Of a DNA stretch of 64,000 nt, positions 34,011-44,074 are shown one piece after another. Location of the stretch: the NCBI GenBank assembly GCA_030710605.1, contig CP092865.1:26848947-26912946 (forward strand). Reading direction: 5' to 3'. The stretch is from Cordylochernes scorpioides. Lineage: Eukaryota > Arthropoda > Arachnida > Pseudoscorpiones > Chernetidae. The translations under genes and the position numbers were made by a program. Within the stretch, counting starts at the first letter, position 1. Each line of letters opens with the position of its first letter. Below the pieces are notes generated by a model. It was not told the DNA's origin. It saw only the letters and a list, made by a program, of their open reading frames with translations, and did no database searches.

Positions 34011-34345
34011 AATGTTTGCTGTAGAATACAGCTGTCTTTGTTACTATTTATTTCCCCATTTGTGAATATATTTCTTTATTTGATTCTACAAGTTATATTT
34101 AAAGTTTGTATAAAACTGTCTTTGTATAAATTATAAATGTATTTCTCTGTAGTATTCAACAGTCTTTCTGTAGATTATATATTTTTTTAAATAAGTAATA
34201 AATACCCTTCTGTAGAGTACAAATGCCTCTCTGTAGATGATACTTGTCTTTCTGTAGATTACAAGTTATTACTCTGTATTCTGTAGATTATATAAAACTT
34301 ATCATACTCCACACTGCTACTACTTTTCTGTAGTATACAACGGTC
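34011..34345. repeat. Degenerate tandem repeat (TTTCTGTAGATTA)
   Basis: About a dozen diverged units of roughly 20-40 bp, each centred on (T)CTGTAGA(A/T)TA(C/T)A, e.g. at 34018, 34150, 34173, 34211, 34231, 34251, 34279 and 34328. An old minisatellite. Confidence 0.5.
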
Positions 34346-34595
34346 GTTCTGTTGAATTGACAGCAACGTTACTACCAATATCACCACAATCACCGAAAAA
34401 ATAAATCTTATTTTTATAAAAAGGGAGTTTCACAATTATGACTGAAATTCCATACAAAGCCCATTCTGGATTTAAAAATCGTGAATCAATCAATAGAATG
34501 AATTATTTTCTCTCTAAATGCGTTCTCTAAATACAACCACTAATCTACTCTACAATATATCCTCTCTCTTTACTTATATACATATTGCAGTTTTA

Positions 34596-34725
34596 GTTTG
34601 ATCCAATATATGCCTTTTTAATTAAATATAATATATATGTGAAGAGAGAGCTGTGACGTGGTGGTATGATTTGTCGATATTTTGACAAGGACCCTGGATT
34701 GAATCCCACAATGGGAACTTTGTTA
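34596..34725 (+). repeat. tRNA-derived SINE-like unit preceded by Rep-G tail
   Basis: Rep-G tail (GATCCAATATATGCCTTTTT) is followed by a tRNA-like stretch: GAGCTGTGACGTGGTGGTAT, GATTTGTCGATATTTTGACA, AGGACCCTGGATTGAATCCC. GGATTGAATCC (34696-34706) fits a pol III B box, and GTGGTGG-type sequence precedes it at A-box distance. It aligns with the minus-strand unit at 40300-40395. No clover-leaf acceptor stem is evident, so it is not called a tRNA gene. Confidence 0.35.
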
Positions 34726-36130
34726 TTTAAAAAATCAATAAATTCCTTCAACAGCCCGTGTACCTTCTCAACTCCACCAGTGGCTGCCACAAATAACCTT
34801 GTTGGTGTAAACAGTTTTTACACGTGTACGTACAGCGGCTTACATGGAAGAATAAGTAACAACAGCCATTATATTTTACTCTTCCATAGATTTGGAGTAC
34901 TATATTCCCTACCTATAAGGACACCCAGGATTTTTACACTACAAAAACAAATTGTATGTTCGTTCAAGGCTCTTCAAATCTACTTTGACAATTGTATTCT
35001 ATTAACGGCGAATAATATATTTTTAGGAATTTTTAAACTCCAAATAGCAGGTCGAGATATGACATAACAGAAAATAATGAAAGCAGATGTTGTTCTCAAT
35101 TTTCTGTCCTGATTTGCTAATGAATTTGTTCTCAATATTTTTCAATTTCTCGCTGTTGTGTCATTTTGCCAGACACAACACCAAAGGAAAATTCTGTCAT
35201 ATTGATAGATGTTATAAGATAAATCTGACAGTTTGACTTTACGCACACGCACAAATAGATATATATATCTTTGTAAAAACTCAAATAATTTGGTGTCATA
35301 ATACATCCAAGCAACAAGATGCAACCATTTACTCAATAATCTACTTCTTCAATGTGTTCTATGCACGAAAAACGATGTATATAGTCTTTTGTACATAGAT
35401 ATTCTTTCCTTTTCTTCTTTTTCTCTTTTCTGAGCGAGGATTCAATTTCTTCTCCTGCTTCTCATTTCTTTTTGGATACATTTCTAACAGGAGAATCGTC
35501 AGTATAAGACAGAATGTCTTAATAAAGGCTTGTGTGTGTACATCCAAGCAAATCTCTATACAAAGTTGTATTTACATATAATCCCTCAGTTACATAAGCA
35601 GCACAATAGCGGTAGATGTGGTAGACTGTCGAAACCTCAGTTTTCACCATTAATGGTCGTCCCAATAGTTTTCACCATTCCTGTCTGAAATTTAAATAAT
35701 TGTTGATATTTCAAAAATAGGGCTGGATTGTTTGTGCTTACAGATCTGATGTTTAGTATGCACATATGAAAAATTTGCATGCATGCCTAAATCACTATAT
35801 TTCCATATTTGACGTCGACAGAGTATATCTGTATGTATACTTCTAGCTACTCATTAGCTCAAACTTCAACTCTTATTGTAAATCACATAAGATCGAAATT
35901 TCGGTTTAGACATACTCGGATTTCTCCACCGTGGCATATGTAACGTCTTATTTATATGCAACTTTTTTCTAAAAAATTATATTTAACCCAATTGCTTTAA
36001 AGAATTATAATAAACACTGTTTTTTCTTCATAAATATACTTTAGTCATAGTTTGCCGTGTAGTTCTTTTAAAATAGATATTTTCTACACACATTTTTAGC
36101 ACAATACATTTCATTATTGTGGAATACCAC
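34726..36130. other. Intergenic DNA
   Basis: Frames of 133 codons (34666-35067) and about 60 codons (35132-35547) have no recognisable domains; the first overlaps the SINE-like unit. CAGTATAAGACAGAATGTCT, TAATAAAGGC (35500-35529) resembles the LINE-like tail at 43295-43340. Confidence 0.35.
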
Positions 36131-36135
36131 GCGTA

Positions 36136-36220
36136 AGGCTCTAATTTTCGAGTTATGCTTTCCCACAAGGCCTTTTTTTTTACCAGGCCTTGTGGAAGAG
36201 CTAACACTCGAAAGCTTATA
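36136..36220. repeat. Short foldback with CGAAAGCT end
   Basis: The arms 36142-36172 and 36184-36214 pair: TTTTCGAGTTA..CCCACAAGGCCT against AGGCCTTGTGG..ACACTCGAAA. The right side reads GTGGAAGAG, loop, CACTCGAAAGCTTAT, again a hairpin followed by CGAAA and a self-complementary AGCT, as in Rep-C. A poly-T run occupies the loop. Confidence 0.45.
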
Positions 36221-36804
36221 TATATGTATTGCACAATATAGGGAAGAATTTGAATAAATTTTATTTAAGACGGTTTTGTTTTCTCTTCTTATAATAATAA
36301 ACCATCACTCCATACTGATAAAGATGATATAAACAACAATCAAATACTATCGCGATATCTAATTTTAAAAATTGTTCGACTTTTTTTAAAGCTATTTTCT
36401 TCCTTTTATAAATTATAACTCTAGTTCTAAAGAACTTAACTCTAATTTACTAAAATAATTGAGGGCTTGGCTCATCAGTGGTGTACCAAAGCTTATTTGT
36501 CCATAGGTTCCCTAAGTACCAAGCATCCCTTAGAGATGGCATGTTGTAGAAGACTCCTATACAATAGTAGAGGGAATTAATTTGGTGAAACCACAGAAAT
36601 TTGTTTACTAATTTGTTTTCTCTCAATACACTCCGGTTTTAGGAAGTTGGTTTTATTTAGAAAAAAAAAATGTAGAGCCTAAAAAGTTTCACATTTTTAA
36701 ATTATTTAAGATATGTATTTATATATTAGTTTACTCGTAAAAGGTTGAATATGTATTTTAGTTTTGAAAATAGAGAAATCCCTATATATATCTTGAATTA
36801 AAAA

Positions 36805-36893
36805 TTGGCATATATATATATTGGATCAAAAAAATAATCATTTATTTATCAATATTTCAGTTGAGTGAACGCCAGCCTTTTTCAAGGTATATA
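36805..36893 (-). repeat. Rep-G copy 2
   Basis: Minus strand: TATACCTTGAAAAAGGCTGG, CGTTCACTCAACTGAAATAT, TGATAAATAAATGATT, GATCCAATATATATA. It is the inverse of 17275-17360 with a few changes in the hairpin. Confidence 0.5.
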
Positions 36894-36927
36894 TACGGTA
36901 TTAATACGTTGTTATAACTTGAAAAGA

Positions 36928-37132
36928 TACAGCCTGCTCCACGCTGACGAGGGCCAACAGCCCGAAACGCGTTCGCGATTGGCTTTTCTTGATTTATATA
37001 GAAAATGGGTTGGCCAAATATCAGGAAACAGATGAAATCAGCGTTTAGTTTATTTCTGTTCCACTAGATGGCGGTCTTCCATTTTAAAAAACGCTCATAT
37101 TAGTGGTCAGGATATGCCTAATTTTTAAATAA
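36928..37132 (+). repeat. Rep-B, nearly complete copy
   Basis: Order of parts: ACAGCCTGCTCCACG, hammerhead-like core (36944-36973), ATTGGCTTTTCTTGATTTAT, AAAATGGGTTGGCCAAATAT, AAATCAGCGTTTAGTTTATT, CCACTAGATGGCGGTC (37061-37076), CGCTCATATTAGTGGTCAGG, ATATGCC, T/A-rich end. About 205 bp. The element has no tRNA-like head or A/B boxes, so it is not a standard pol III SINE. Confidence 0.65.
36940..36980 (+). ncRNA. Hammerhead-like core in Rep-B (36.9 kb, best stem II)
   Basis: CACG, CTGACGAG, GGC/GCC hairpin with loop CAACA, CGAAACGCGTT, CGCG. The core is complete. ACGCGT is self-complementary, and U sits at the cleavage position (allowed). Stem I CACG against CGCG has one mismatch. In the 51.9-kb copy the same positions read CGTG, so consensus stem I would be perfect. 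Confidence 0.5.
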
Positions 37133-38336
37133 TTGTTTTATCCAATATATACCTTTATAATTAAAGATATTGTAGCTGGTACTGTAAATAAGAAACCAGT
37201 ATGAAGCGGGTCGCTGTAGAAGGAAGAGCGAATTTCTATTTATTGAATAAGAATTAAAGTGAGAGAATTAACGGAAAAATAATATTTATAGAAGTTTAAG
37301 AACTTGAATCAATAAGGAATAAATATAGGATTAGGTATAAATAAATAAGGAAATGTTTCTAAAATAGAATTAAGTCTTTGTTTACCGAAGAGGACAGTTG
37401 ACAGATCTTTCTTTCTTTCATATCCCTGCGTGCTACGATATATTTACATATGCGCGGTATTACATATTGGCTATATATTTATATATATATACTCATGGAC
37501 ATCTCTTTTAAAAACACTAATATAATGGTTATATGAATAGTTCCTCACACAATGAAAGAGATAGACCATAATTTATTTATATTTTGTATTTTATAAATAC
37601 ATTTTATTAAAAATAAATACATTCATAGACAAAACTTAAGGAAGTTGAAAAAGTATCTTTGATGTTGCCCGTCGTCTGTTTTTTTTTTTTTTTTTTTTTA
37701 AGGAGAAAGAAGCAATTTTGTTCACACTTGGTTATCTCGTATGTCTTCAATAAAGGTCACTGTAATATCTTTCAGAGTTATTGTCTGAATCCCGATATAC
37801 ATGTTAAAAGGTACAACTTCCTTAGGTTTTGTCCATGAGTGGATATATACATTATGCAGACAACACGTTGTTGGATCCAAGAGTTAGCTCTAATTAGAGA
37901 CAAAGGTAAAAAAAAAGTGTATTATAGAAAACAAATCTTCAAATTCAAAGAAACTTCATTTCCAAGTAAGTTCAAAGACATTCTTTTTAGCTTCCAAAAA
38001 TTTAACCTTGCTGGTAGATTTTTTAACGTAGAAAAAATGTTAAGGAAAGAATAGATCATTAAAATTTAATTAGTGCGGTTTTTTAAAGTAGGGGTCAATA
38101 ATTAGTAGGTATTTGTGTGAATAGATAATCTATCTAATTAGGCTAGATGGGGCAAAGATGAGATCACCAACTTTTGTGTCAAAAGTAAAACACACAGAAA
38201 AGCGTAGAAAAACCGTTAAGGGGATGACGTGGTTATCTGAAGAACAGATTTTACTGGGTTTACTGGGACACATTTTGATTATAAACAGTCCTGTATGTAC
38301 GCTTTAGTCTAAAAAGGGACAGGTATAAGAAATAAA
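37133..38336. other. AT-rich intergenic DNA
   Basis: A Rep-G tail fragment at 37138-37160. Long poly-T at 37679-37700. No gene. Confidence 0.4.
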
Positions 38337-38500
38337 ACCATTAAAAACATGATTTTTACCGCTTTTAACTGTTCTTACTGCGATTTAAAAAATATTAGAA
38401 AGGCTTGGTTCATTAGTGGTGAACCCTCCCAGTAGTTTCGTCAATTTAATTCGCCAAACTACTTTTTAAAACTCTAATACTGTATTGGACATTTCTGTTT
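38337..38500 (+). repeat. Rep-F copy
   Basis: CATTAAAAACATGATTTTTA, CTGTTCTTACTGCGATT, GGCTTGGTTCATTAGTGGTG, AACCCTCCCAGTAGTTTCGT, CTCTAATACTGTATTGGAC. Collinear with 26190-26370. An inverse fragment lies at 63665-63745. Confidence 0.55.
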
Positions 38501-38925
38501 ATTTTCAATGCTATAGGGTGGCATATTAGTTAAGGTATTCAAGAAAACTATGGACATGTATACATAGGACAATAGAATTATGTATTCACCATAGTAAGGT
38601 AAGTAGAAACTTTGTTTTATATCAAAAAGAAAAAGAAGTAGTTTATTTCTTATATATAGATACCTCCTTGTATTTTATGGCTAATTTACCCTTTCAATCC
38701 ACCGGCCTGAAATCTATAAATGCCTTATAGGATCCTGTGATCGCCACTAGTCCGAAAATCTGCACTATCACAACACTTCTCGAACAAGCCAGCCTAGGGA
38801 AAACTTGAACCAACAACCCTCCAACTTGACTGATTGCTTGGTATTAACATTGAGATAGCCAGGGACAGAGGCCCATGCTTTCTACAAGGTGGGATTAAGC
38901 TAACACATAGGCCCAGAACGTCCAA

Positions 38926-39540
38926 ATGTCTGAGGTCTACAGGGGCAGCGGAACAAGTGCATGCCGTCTACAGGGGCAGCGGAACAGGTCCGTGGCAGCT
39001 ACAGAGATATCCTGGGACCGAGCTAACACCTGGGGTCGGGCTAACAGCCCATATGTCTGTGGTCTACAGGGACAGCGGAACAGGTCCGTGGCAGCTACAG
39101 AGGTATCCTGGGATCGAGCTAACACCTGGGGTCGGGCTAACAGCCCATATGTCTGTGGTCTACAGGGACAGCGGAACAGGTCCGTGGCAGCTACAGAGGT
39201 ATCCTGGGATCGAGCTAACACCTGGGGTCGGGCTAACAGCCCATATGTCTGAGGTCTACAGGGACAGCGGAACAGGTCCGTGGCAGCTACAGAGATATCC
39301 TGGGATCGAGCTAACACCTGGGGTCGGGCTAACAGCCCATATGTCTGAGGTCTACAGGGACAGCGGAACAGGTCCGTGGCAGCTACAGAGATATCCTGGG
39401 ATCGAGCTAACACCTGGGTCGGGCTAACAGCCCATATGTCTGAGGTCTACAGGGACAGCGGAACAGGTCCGTGGCAGCTACAGAGATATCCTGGGATCGA
39501 GCTAACACCTGGGGTCGGGCTAGCAGCCCATATGTCTGAG
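38926..39540. repeat. GC-rich minisatellite, 96-bp unit, about six copies
   Basis: The exact period is 96 bp (GTCTGTGGTCTACAGGGACA at 39055 and 39151, then 39247 with GAGG). Each unit reads CTACAGGGACAGCGGAACAG, GTCCGTGGCAGCTACAGA, ATCCTGGGATCGAGCTAACA, CCTGGGGTCGGGCTAACAGC. Because 96 is a multiple of three and the unit lacks stops, both strands give open frames of 100-200 codons. These frames are by-products. A 1-bp loss at about 39415 breaks the longest one. GC content far exceeds that of the surroundings. Confidence 0.85.
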
Positions 39541-39633
39541 CTGGGCAGCGGTGGCGCCACAGGGGAGGCCGCCGATACCGGGTCATTTATCGACGGGATT
39601 GATCCGCCGTTTTACAATCAATCCGACCGATAA
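39376..39633 (+). other. Open frame leaving the minisatellite, product unknown
   Basis: After the last repeat the frame continues for about 30 codons of non-repeat sequence, GC-rich with Gly/Ala/Asp (GSGGATGEAADTGSFIDGID), and stops at 39633. If this were a repeat-containing protein, the 96-bp units would encode 32-residue repeats (core GTGPWQLQRYPG). The intact unit length argues for this, and the 1-bp frameshift inside the array argues against it. Confidence 0.15.
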
Positions 39634-40299
39634 TCTTTTTGAGTGCATTTTTACATGTTAATTAAGGAGAGAGAGAGTTGTGTGTTTTTCACGTCAGAGT
39701 TTAAATTACATCGGGTATCTGTGATCTATATATTGTAACACACTTCCACTCTTTCTTAAAAAGATCAAGAAAAATGTCAAAAACAGGCAGACAGGAGCAC
39801 TTTGTCTTTAAACTTAATAGGATTTGGAAGAATTCCCTCTATTTCTCTCAGTATATTGTTTTCGTCTGAACTTTTAATTCTGCAAAACTCTCAAATGGGC
39901 CGAGATGATTTGATATTATGAACCATTAAAAAGAAAATTGTGTGGAGATTGAATTTTAGATGCGATAATGTGGTAATTATTCGCTGTAAACTAACAAAAA
40001 AAGCATCGCTCTTTTAATAATCCTGTTCAAAATAGTATAAAATATTAATGAATTTGTGAAATGTATTACAGAACCTCCATGAAAGGACATTTCTCTACAA
40101 AGGTCAGTTTTCATTTGCAAAATTACCATTTTTACTATTTAGTAACTCTCCGATAAGAGGACACCTCTCCCTAAAGGACACTTTGGCACTGCAATACGTA
40201 GAAAAGCATTTGAACTTTTATTCGACTATACGTAGCGTGAATTTTAACTTTGCATACGAGGGGTAGGAGCAATGATTTTTTTTTTTTTTTTTGCAGAAA
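39634..40299. other. Intergenic DNA with transposon-end fragment
   Basis: AGAACCTCCATGAAAGGACA, TTTCTCTACAAAGG (40071-40104) followed by AAGAGGACACCTCTCC (40155-40170) resembles the ACCTCCA-type ends at 57610 and 60968. No gene. Confidence 0.35.
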
Positions 40300-40395
40300 A
40301 AAAAAGATCATTGTTGGATTCAATCCCAGGTCGTAGCTGTCAAAATACGATGGCTTATATCACTCCACTATCATCAAAGCCAAACTACCAAAAAT
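40300..40395 (-). repeat. tRNA-derived SINE-like unit with poly-T terminator
   Basis: Minus strand: TTTGGCTTTGATGATAGTGG, AGTGATATAAGCCATCGTAT, TTTGACAGCTACGACCTGGG, ATTGAATCCAACAATGATC, then a T run. GGGATTGAATCC (40317-40328) is a good B box and TGATGATAGTGG lies at A-box position. The T run is a pol III terminator. It shares TATTTTGACA and the B-box block with 34640-34725. Confidence 0.45.
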
Positions 40396-40411
40396 TCTAA
40401 ACCTGAATATA

Positions 40412-40589
40412 CAGTTAAACCTGTCTATAACGCCCCCACTAGGGACTCACCAAAATAGGGTGCAATAGAGAGGGGGTGCCTATAGACATGTCACTTTTAA
40501 TGTAAATCGCATCGTACTACGTATTTAAAATCGGGCGCTATAGAGAGGGAGGCGCTATTTAGAGGGGGCGCTATAGACAGGTTTAACTA
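40412..40589. mobile_element. 178-bp MITE with pogo-like ends
   Basis: The ends CAGTTAAACCTGTCTATAAC, GCCCCC and the inverse GGGGGCGCTATAGACAGGTT, TAACTA pair over about 26 bp. TA lies on both sides (40410-40411, 40590-40591). Internal GGGCGCTATAGAGAGGGAGG copies repeat the end motif. It is GC-rich and has no coding capacity. CAG termini with TA duplication fit a non-autonomous pogo/Tigger derivative, though different from the element at 22630. Confidence 0.75.
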
Positions 40590-41189
40590 TATATAGATAA
40601 ACTAAAAATAAAAAAAAATAAAAGGTGTCTTAAAGACATCTTCAGTGAAGAGATGTTCTCATCAGATTCCCAGGAATGTGATTAGGGTAATAGCCCGTGA
40701 AACATCTACCGTACTGGAATGATAGTTAAAATAATTTAGTAGCATATTGTGTGGAAACTGTCTAACTATTCAGAGAGAATTTTTCCTAATTATTAAGATA
40801 TGTTTACTCTCTCTCTCTCTCTCTAGCGACAGAACAATAAGAGACAACGTTACTTATTGTGATAACTATTACAAAGTTTGTTATTAAAACTTGGTATTTA
40901 TTTCTTAACTATTTAGGCTATGAGTTGAATTGCCAGTTTTCTTCCCTTAGAGCTAGTATATCTCATTGTTTCCAAAGTTTTTGTTTATTTCGAAATGTTT
41001 TCTCTTCCCTCTTCTCCTAAACTTTCCCTTTATATAAAAGTTCTTAATACCGGAAATTCGATTATCCACATTTTATTGCTTTCATCCTAAAAAAATTTAA
41101 GCATTTCTAACCTAATTATTTTTGACAGAAAAACAATACAAAATTGAAATTGCACTATAGAATCAGGTGACTAAATTAAGAAACAAGGT
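40590..41189. other. Intergenic DNA
   Basis: CT microsatellite at 40807-40824. No gene or family seen. Confidence 0.4.
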
Positions 41190-41468
41190 ATCTTCTGATC
41201 GTGCAACTAAAAGTTGCTGATGGCTTGCGCCATCTATCGGAATAAGTATCACCTATTCGTTGATTTTTTCATTATTCCAGAATTTGTAAATACCCTTCTT
41301 GATTAATCAATACGGTTAGCTTTTTTCTTGATTAATCAAGAAAGAGTATCTGCCCTATTCTGGAATAATTAAAAGTCAACGATTAGTTGATATATATATT
41401 CCGACAGATGGTGTAAGCCATCAGAAAAATTTAGTTGCACAATCAGGAGATGCCTTTTTCTTAAATAA
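41190..41468. repeat. Rep-B2 head-to-head foldback
   Basis: The arms (41192-41310 and 41330-41465) are inverted copies: TCTTCTGATCGTGCAACTAA, AAGTTGCTGATGGCTTGCGC, CATCTATCGGAATAAGTATC, ATTATTCCAGAAT, TTGATTAATCAA. They meet at the paired TTCTTGATTAATCAA blocks around 41305-41345. The left arm carries GCGCCATCTATCGG (AGATGGCGC on the minus strand); the right arm carries the mutated GACAGATGGTGTAAGCC. Confidence 0.65.
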
Positions 41469-42054
41469 TTTATTAATTAACCGTTTTACTGTAATTTGGT
41501 GACGCTTTTGCTTATTTACAAAAGTAAATTTGGGAGATGGCTGGAAGGGTTTACCTTGCAATTTGAAAGGAAGAAACGTTAGTTGTAATGAATTCTTGGA
41601 AATTTCTTCTTGTACATTAATGGAATTTTAAAGAAGAATGATTAATCATACCTATGAGTTGGTCTAAACTGTGCTTTGAGAGTTGAGCCAAATCGTCTTT
41701 AAGATTGCTTATATTGAATGTGTTAATTATATTTTACACGTGTGTGTAAAGAAGTTGATAAAAATGTGTTATTGAAGTAAAAATATATAAAAATTGATGA
41801 TTTAACATTTATATATGGAGATATTGTTACATCAATTTTAATGCGTCCTACTTTTATTCAAAATATTCTATGATATTTAATATTTATTTAAAACAGATTA
41901 TTTAGATTATCATCATTCCTTTTTATAGTTTCATTCCTTTTGTAATATTCTATTGTATAATCTTGGGGTTATTTTAATCAGCAAGTCTCATTTCTACATG
42001 ATTGTACAAATATGATCACACATTTACAAAACTAGAATCCTTTCCGCTAATAAT
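41469..42054. other. AT-rich intergenic DNA
   Basis: No feature recognised. Confidence 0.4.
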
Positions 42055-42110
42055 GCTGTGGAAGAAGGCCGAAAGCTAGAGATAATAATAAAGAAATTTA
42101 TTCCTGAACG
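42055..42110 (+). repeat. Rep-C fragment
   Basis: GCTGTGGAAGAAGGCCGAAA, GCTAGAGATAATAATAAAGA. It keeps the CGAAAGCTAGAG end, with a decayed 5' core (CTGTGGA). AATCCTTTCCGCTAATAATG precedes it. Confidence 0.45.
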
Positions 42111-42851
42111 ATATTTTTTTCTTCAAATAAAATATGATCATTAAAATATAAAATTAAGGGGTTCGTATTTTCTTTCTTTTATATTTACATAATGTTAGAT
42201 CAATATGTATGTAAATCTCCTTTAATCCTTCTGTAATTCTAAAAATATTTATTTTATTGTTTGATTAAATTTCACACAACCCTCACACACTGATTTTATT
42301 CAATTTTTTTTAACGAAATGTTGTTAAGAAATGTTTTAGCAAGACATATTGTAACGAATAAAAATGTTTTCTGTTCATTGAATGTTTGAAATTTAAAACA
42401 ATATAGTGTTTCATAATAACCTAAATTGCTTACCATATTGTGGAAAAGTCTATCTCTTAAACCTATTCACCACATAATAGTTTATTCCTTACAAATTCCA
42501 TAGCAAATATTTTCTAGATTCGTATTATTTCTTAAATGTCTATTTGTTAGCTTTTTATAAGTTATTTTTCATTAATTAATATATTTGTATTTTTGACCAG
42601 ATGACCGGGTTACTTTGCATGTATATATTTGGTTTTTGAAATGATGTAAATTAGTTAGTTTTATGAAAGGGAATTAAAAAGTATTAATATCTTCGAAGTG
42701 TTGGTGATTACTCTGTTCGATGGTAGAATAGGAAAGTCTTAGCTCCCAATACTATTAACACCTCCTTTCTCGATTTTTATTTATAAAAATGCCTTATTTA
42801 GTTATTCGTCCTCTAGGAATGTTGGAACAACAACATCAACAAAGAAGCTGT
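42111..42851. other. AT-rich intergenic DNA
   Basis: No gene or repeat family recognised. Confidence 0.4.
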
Positions 42852-43280
42852 CTAGAGCGAGAAAAGTGATTTATTCTTCAAAGTAAAGTTATTTTGACCA
42901 CACAAATTAGCTTGATGCAGGTTCCAACCTGAGTATTTTACAGGAGAGAGAACAACTCCACCGACCCATTTAAGGTAATTGTAAAGTTCGAGTAAAACAA
43001 TAGGGTTCTCGAGTACGGAATAAAAAAAGAAGAGAGGAAAAGGAAAAAGAATGGCAGGTGATGGTTTGTAAGAAGAAGCAGAGTTTTTCACCCAAGTTTC
43101 TCCCGAGAGTGAAATTTGGTCTTCAGAACAATGGCAATTCTTCTCTCCTACCTCGTGGAATACAGAGTGGACCTTGTCGACCAGTTTGAAATTGTTAACA
43201 GAATCTCTATACTTAATGGTGTGATAGCTTTTCTTAGGAATGAATGTTTCTAATTGCTTTTCCTCTTCACTCATGCACAT
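42852..43280 (-). CDS. Unrecognised 142-codon open frame
   Basis: The longest non-repetitive frame in the window apart from the transposase relics. The N-terminal half is polar (MCMSEEEKQLETFIPKK) and the middle has a hydrophobic run (PAILFPFPLFFFYSVLENPI) that could be one membrane segment, but no known domain is visible. The start lacks an obvious promoter, and a LINE-like tail follows on the opposite strand at 43290. A frame of this length can arise by chance in 64 kb, so coding status is doubtful. Confidence 0.15.
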   Translation of the reverse strand: MCMSEEEKQLETFIPKKSYHTIKYRDSVNNFKLVDKVHSVFHEVGEKNCHCSEDQISLSGETWVKNSASSYKPSPAILFPFPLFFFYSVLENPIVLLELYNYLKWVGGVVLSPVKYSGWNLHQANLCGQNNFTLKNKSLFSL

Positions 43281-43284
43281 ATAT

Positions 43285-43345
43285 AACCGTTATGGGGAAT
43301 CCCATTGTAAGACAATAGTGTCTTAATAAAGGTTTTTGTTGTTGT
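43285..43345 (+). repeat. Possible LINE 3' end with (GTT)n tail
   Basis: CGTTATGGGGAATCCCATTG, TAAGACAATAGTGTCTTAAT, AAAGGTTTTTGTTGTTGTTG. The hairpin TAAGACA..TGTCTTA before a short tandem tail is typical of non-LTR retrotransposon ends. TAAGACAGAATGTCTTAATA at 35505 is a second example. Confidence 0.35.
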
Positions 43346-43455
43346 TGTTGAATGAATGTTCCTTAATGGAATTACTGTATGACGAAGTGGATAGAAATGA
43401 GAATAATTTGTATTTATGTCTTTGTACAATTTCTGTTTTTAAACCTTCTTTATTA

Positions 43456-43630
43456 AGGTGGAATATCAAGCTTCCAGGAATGGTTTCTTTTTAAAATTTT
43501 AATCGCAAATCTCTCTATCTTACAATCCTATCGTTTTTCTCCTGTAGAAGAAGGCTTCCATGCTCGAAAGCTGGAGATATTTGTGATAAAAATTTTAAAA
43601 AGAAACCATTCCCTGATATTTCCACTTTGA
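43456..43630. repeat. Rep-C-like foldback, copy 2
   Basis: The arms 43458-43520 and 43573-43630 pair: GTGGAATATCA..GGAATGGTTTCTTTTTAAAA against TTTTAAAAAGAAACCATTCC..TGATATTTCCAC. The centre contains the hammerhead-like fold 43538-43577. Confidence 0.6.
43538..43577 (+). ncRNA. Hammerhead-like fold in Rep-C foldback (43.5 kb)
   Basis: TCTC, CTGTAGA, hairpin segment with GAAGGCTTCC, CGAAAGCT, G, GAGA. TCTC pairs with GAGA as stem I and AGCT is self-complementary. Two departures from a working hammerhead are visible: CUGUAGA instead of CUGANGA, and G at the cleavage position. Confidence 0.3.
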
Positions 43631-44074
43631 TATTGATACAATGGGTTAGTTTATAGAATAGTGAATCTTATTTATTTTAAAAAAATGCTCAGCACAAAAC
43701 ATGATAATTGAAAAAATAAGATTCCAATGGCCTTGTGTAAGCAGCACATTGTTGTAATCACCTTGAAAAAGATGGGTGAATTGCTCATAGAAATATCGAG
43801 GTTGCTGATAAAAAAATATCTTTAAATATAAAAAATGCCTTGTGTGTGTGTCTATTAGCGAATCTCTTCTCTGTGTAGGGCAATATTTTTCTTTGGGAGT
43901 AAAAAATGGATTGAATATGCTAATGATATATTTGTATTGTTTACTTCTTTCTAAAAGATATATAAGAGTTTCTGTGCTAATATATTTGAGTCAACTTACA
44001 ATCCTCATTATCCCAGAGGTTTCTACAAAGATAACATTGCTCTTATGTCGTGGGCGAGTATACTTTCTGTGTAC
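43631..44074. other. AT-rich intergenic DNA
   Basis: No gene. A 96-codon frame (43842-44132) runs into the satellite array and is not recognisable. Confidence 0.4.

Noticed and set aside
34640..34725. Functional tRNA gene
   Set aside because: B box present, but no 7-bp acceptor stem or anticodon arm could be found. SINE-like relic is a better description.
38834..39427. 197-codon open frame on plus and 158-codon frame on minus
   Set aside because: Both exist only because the 96-bp minisatellite unit is a multiple of three and lacks stops. A 1-bp change inside the array breaks the plus frame.
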